A program made the position numbers and the translations under genes. Of a stretch of 14,676 nt of DNA, positions 14,362 to 14,676 are shown in pieces. Within the stretch, counting starts at the first letter, position 1, and the number at the start of each line of letters is the position of its first letter. Origin of the DNA: an uncultured Collinsella sp. GTDB taxonomy: Bacteria; Actinomycetota; Coriobacteriia; Coriobacteriales; Coriobacteriaceae. The stretch is taken from the NCBI GenBank assembly GCA_902464645.1, contig CABQKL010000051.1, forward strand, positions 1 to 14,676. Direction: 5' to 3'. The notes under the pieces were generated by a model. It searched no databases, was not told the DNA's origin, and was given only the letters and a program-made list of their open reading frames with translations.

Positions 14362-14482
14362 CAAGTGAGTAGACTTTTCTGAACCTGCCGAGCACATCGC
14401 GACAAATACTCAATAAAACCGCAGGTCAGAGCCATGTCGTTTTGGGGTGTGCTTGGTCTCCTGCAAAAAGCCTACTCACTTG
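14362..14482. mobile_element. 121-bp element with 17-bp terminal inverted repeats (MITE-like)
   Basis: CAAGTGAGTAGACTTTT (14362-14378) is matched by its reverse complement at 14466-14482 with one mismatch. Inside, CCGAGCACA near 14388 pairs with TGTGCTTGG near 14449 (8 of 9), so the whole unit can fold as an imperfect long hairpin. It contains no gene. Clear target-site duplication was not seen. It may be a non-autonomous transposable element or a dispersed structured repeat; no second copy is in the window. Confidence 0.55.
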
Positions 14483-14498
14483 GTTTTTCTGCTAGAAG

Positions 14499-14533
14499 AC
14501 CGCCACGAGGGAAGGCAACTCCCTTACGGCGGT
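14499..14533. repeat. Hairpin with ACCGCC/GGCGGT ends
   Basis: ACCGCC (14499-14504) pairs with GGCGGT (14528-14533), and AGGGA pairs with TCCCT inside, with small internal loops. Only three T follow. It resembles the nearby ABC-operon terminator stem (ACCGCCGCGAA) and may be a weak or decayed terminator. Confidence 0.45.
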
Positions 14534-14554
14534 TTGGACGTTTGCCCAGATAAA

Positions 14555-14589
14555 ACCTGCCAAAATAAACCTGTTCCTTTTTGGCAGGT
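14555..14589. terminator. Terminator-like hairpin ACCTGCCAAAA/TTTTGGCAGGT
   Basis: A perfect 11-bp stem (14555-14565 with 14579-14589) has a 13-nt loop, TAAACCTGTTCCT. A/T-rich bases close the stem top and four A precede the stem on the left, which gives T on the minus strand, so it may act leftward for a gene beyond the window. The loop, read on the minus strand, carries GGAACAGG, similar to GGGGACAGG in the terminator at 7403-7442. Confidence 0.45.
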
Positions 14590-14622
14590 GGTTTCAACTG
14601 AACGGCGGGCGGTGCGGCTTGT

Positions 14623-14676
14623 AGTCATTGGGGACGTTCTTAAACGACTAGTCAAACAAGAACGTCCCCAATGACT
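14623..14676. repeat. Perfect inverted repeat, copy 2 of the AGTCATT...GGGGACGTTCTT family
   Basis: AGTCATTGGGGACGTTCTT (14623-14641) and its exact reverse complement (14658-14676) flank a 16-nt loop that itself contains the palindrome GACTAGTC. This is the intact form of the rearranged copy at 1741-1801. It ends exactly at the window edge, so it may extend further. Confidence 0.85.

Larger units (their letters stand above)
14260..14676. other. Repeat-filled intergenic tail, no gene
   Basis: The 417 nt after the permease hold five hairpin or inverted-repeat structures (listed separately) and no credible coding sequence. The one longer rightward frame (from ATG 14447) runs through these repeats and is rejected. 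The region continues past the window edge. Confidence 0.75.

Noticed and set aside
14447..14674. A rightward open frame at the window end
   Set aside because: It runs through the mobile-like element, two hairpins and the AGTCATT repeat. Its similarity to a frame near 1740 comes only from the shared repeat.
1..14676. CRISPR array, tRNA, rRNA, riboswitch or transposase gene
   Set aside because: No regularly spaced repeats, cloverleaf-like segments, rRNA blocks or transposase motifs were found on reading either strand. No leader matched a riboswitch class that I could support.

Overview
The window reads as a chromosomal segment from a GC-rich anaerobic actinobacterium of the class Coriobacteriia, most likely Collinsella or a close relative. 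This is inferred from three things: strong G/C preference at third codon positions, the mix of low-GC Gram-positive-type sugar genes (LacC, family-2 GalT, DeoR) with actinobacterial style, and short inverted repeats between genes that I associate with Collinsella. No database search was possible. No rRNA, tRNA, CRISPR array, phage gene or transposase was seen.

Left part (1-9440), galactose and hexose catabolism. A 5'-truncated aldose-1-epimerase-like gene and lacC (tagatose-6-phosphate kinase) run rightward. They converge on a leftward galK-galT pair (Leloir pathway). A GTG-start LacI-family regulator gene (5059-6090) is divergent from galK. The spacer between them carries three copies of a 10-bp box, one of them over the predicted galK -35 hexamer. 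A flavodiiron protein gene (6220-7380, O2/NO reduction) follows. Then comes a leftward DeoR-family regulator gene, divergent from a class II ketose-bisphosphate aldolase of the GatY/KbaY type. LacC plus the aldolase would form the lower tagatose-6-phosphate route, and galK-galT with the epimerase would form the Leloir route. No galactose-6-phosphate isomerase, lactase or transporter gene is in view.

Middle part (9441-11131). A 145-nt nested inverted repeat follows the aldolase gene. After it come about 530 nt with only two short, unrecognised leftward reading frames that look like gene debris. Next is a leftward gene encoding an unusual fusion: an N-terminal NUDIX (MutT-like) hydrolase joined by a basic linker to a C-terminal Vsr-like mismatch endonuclease.

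Right part (11280-14259). A two-gene ABC transporter operon encodes an ATPase and a 734-residue FtsX/BceB-type permease with an 11-nt overlap. It resembles peptide-antibiotic resistance/sensing transporters but has no two-component system beside it in the window. A strong terminator follows. The last 340 nt hold a 121-bp terminal-inverted-repeat element, two more hairpins and a perfect 19-bp inverted repeat. A related, rearranged copy of that last repeat lies at 1741-1801.
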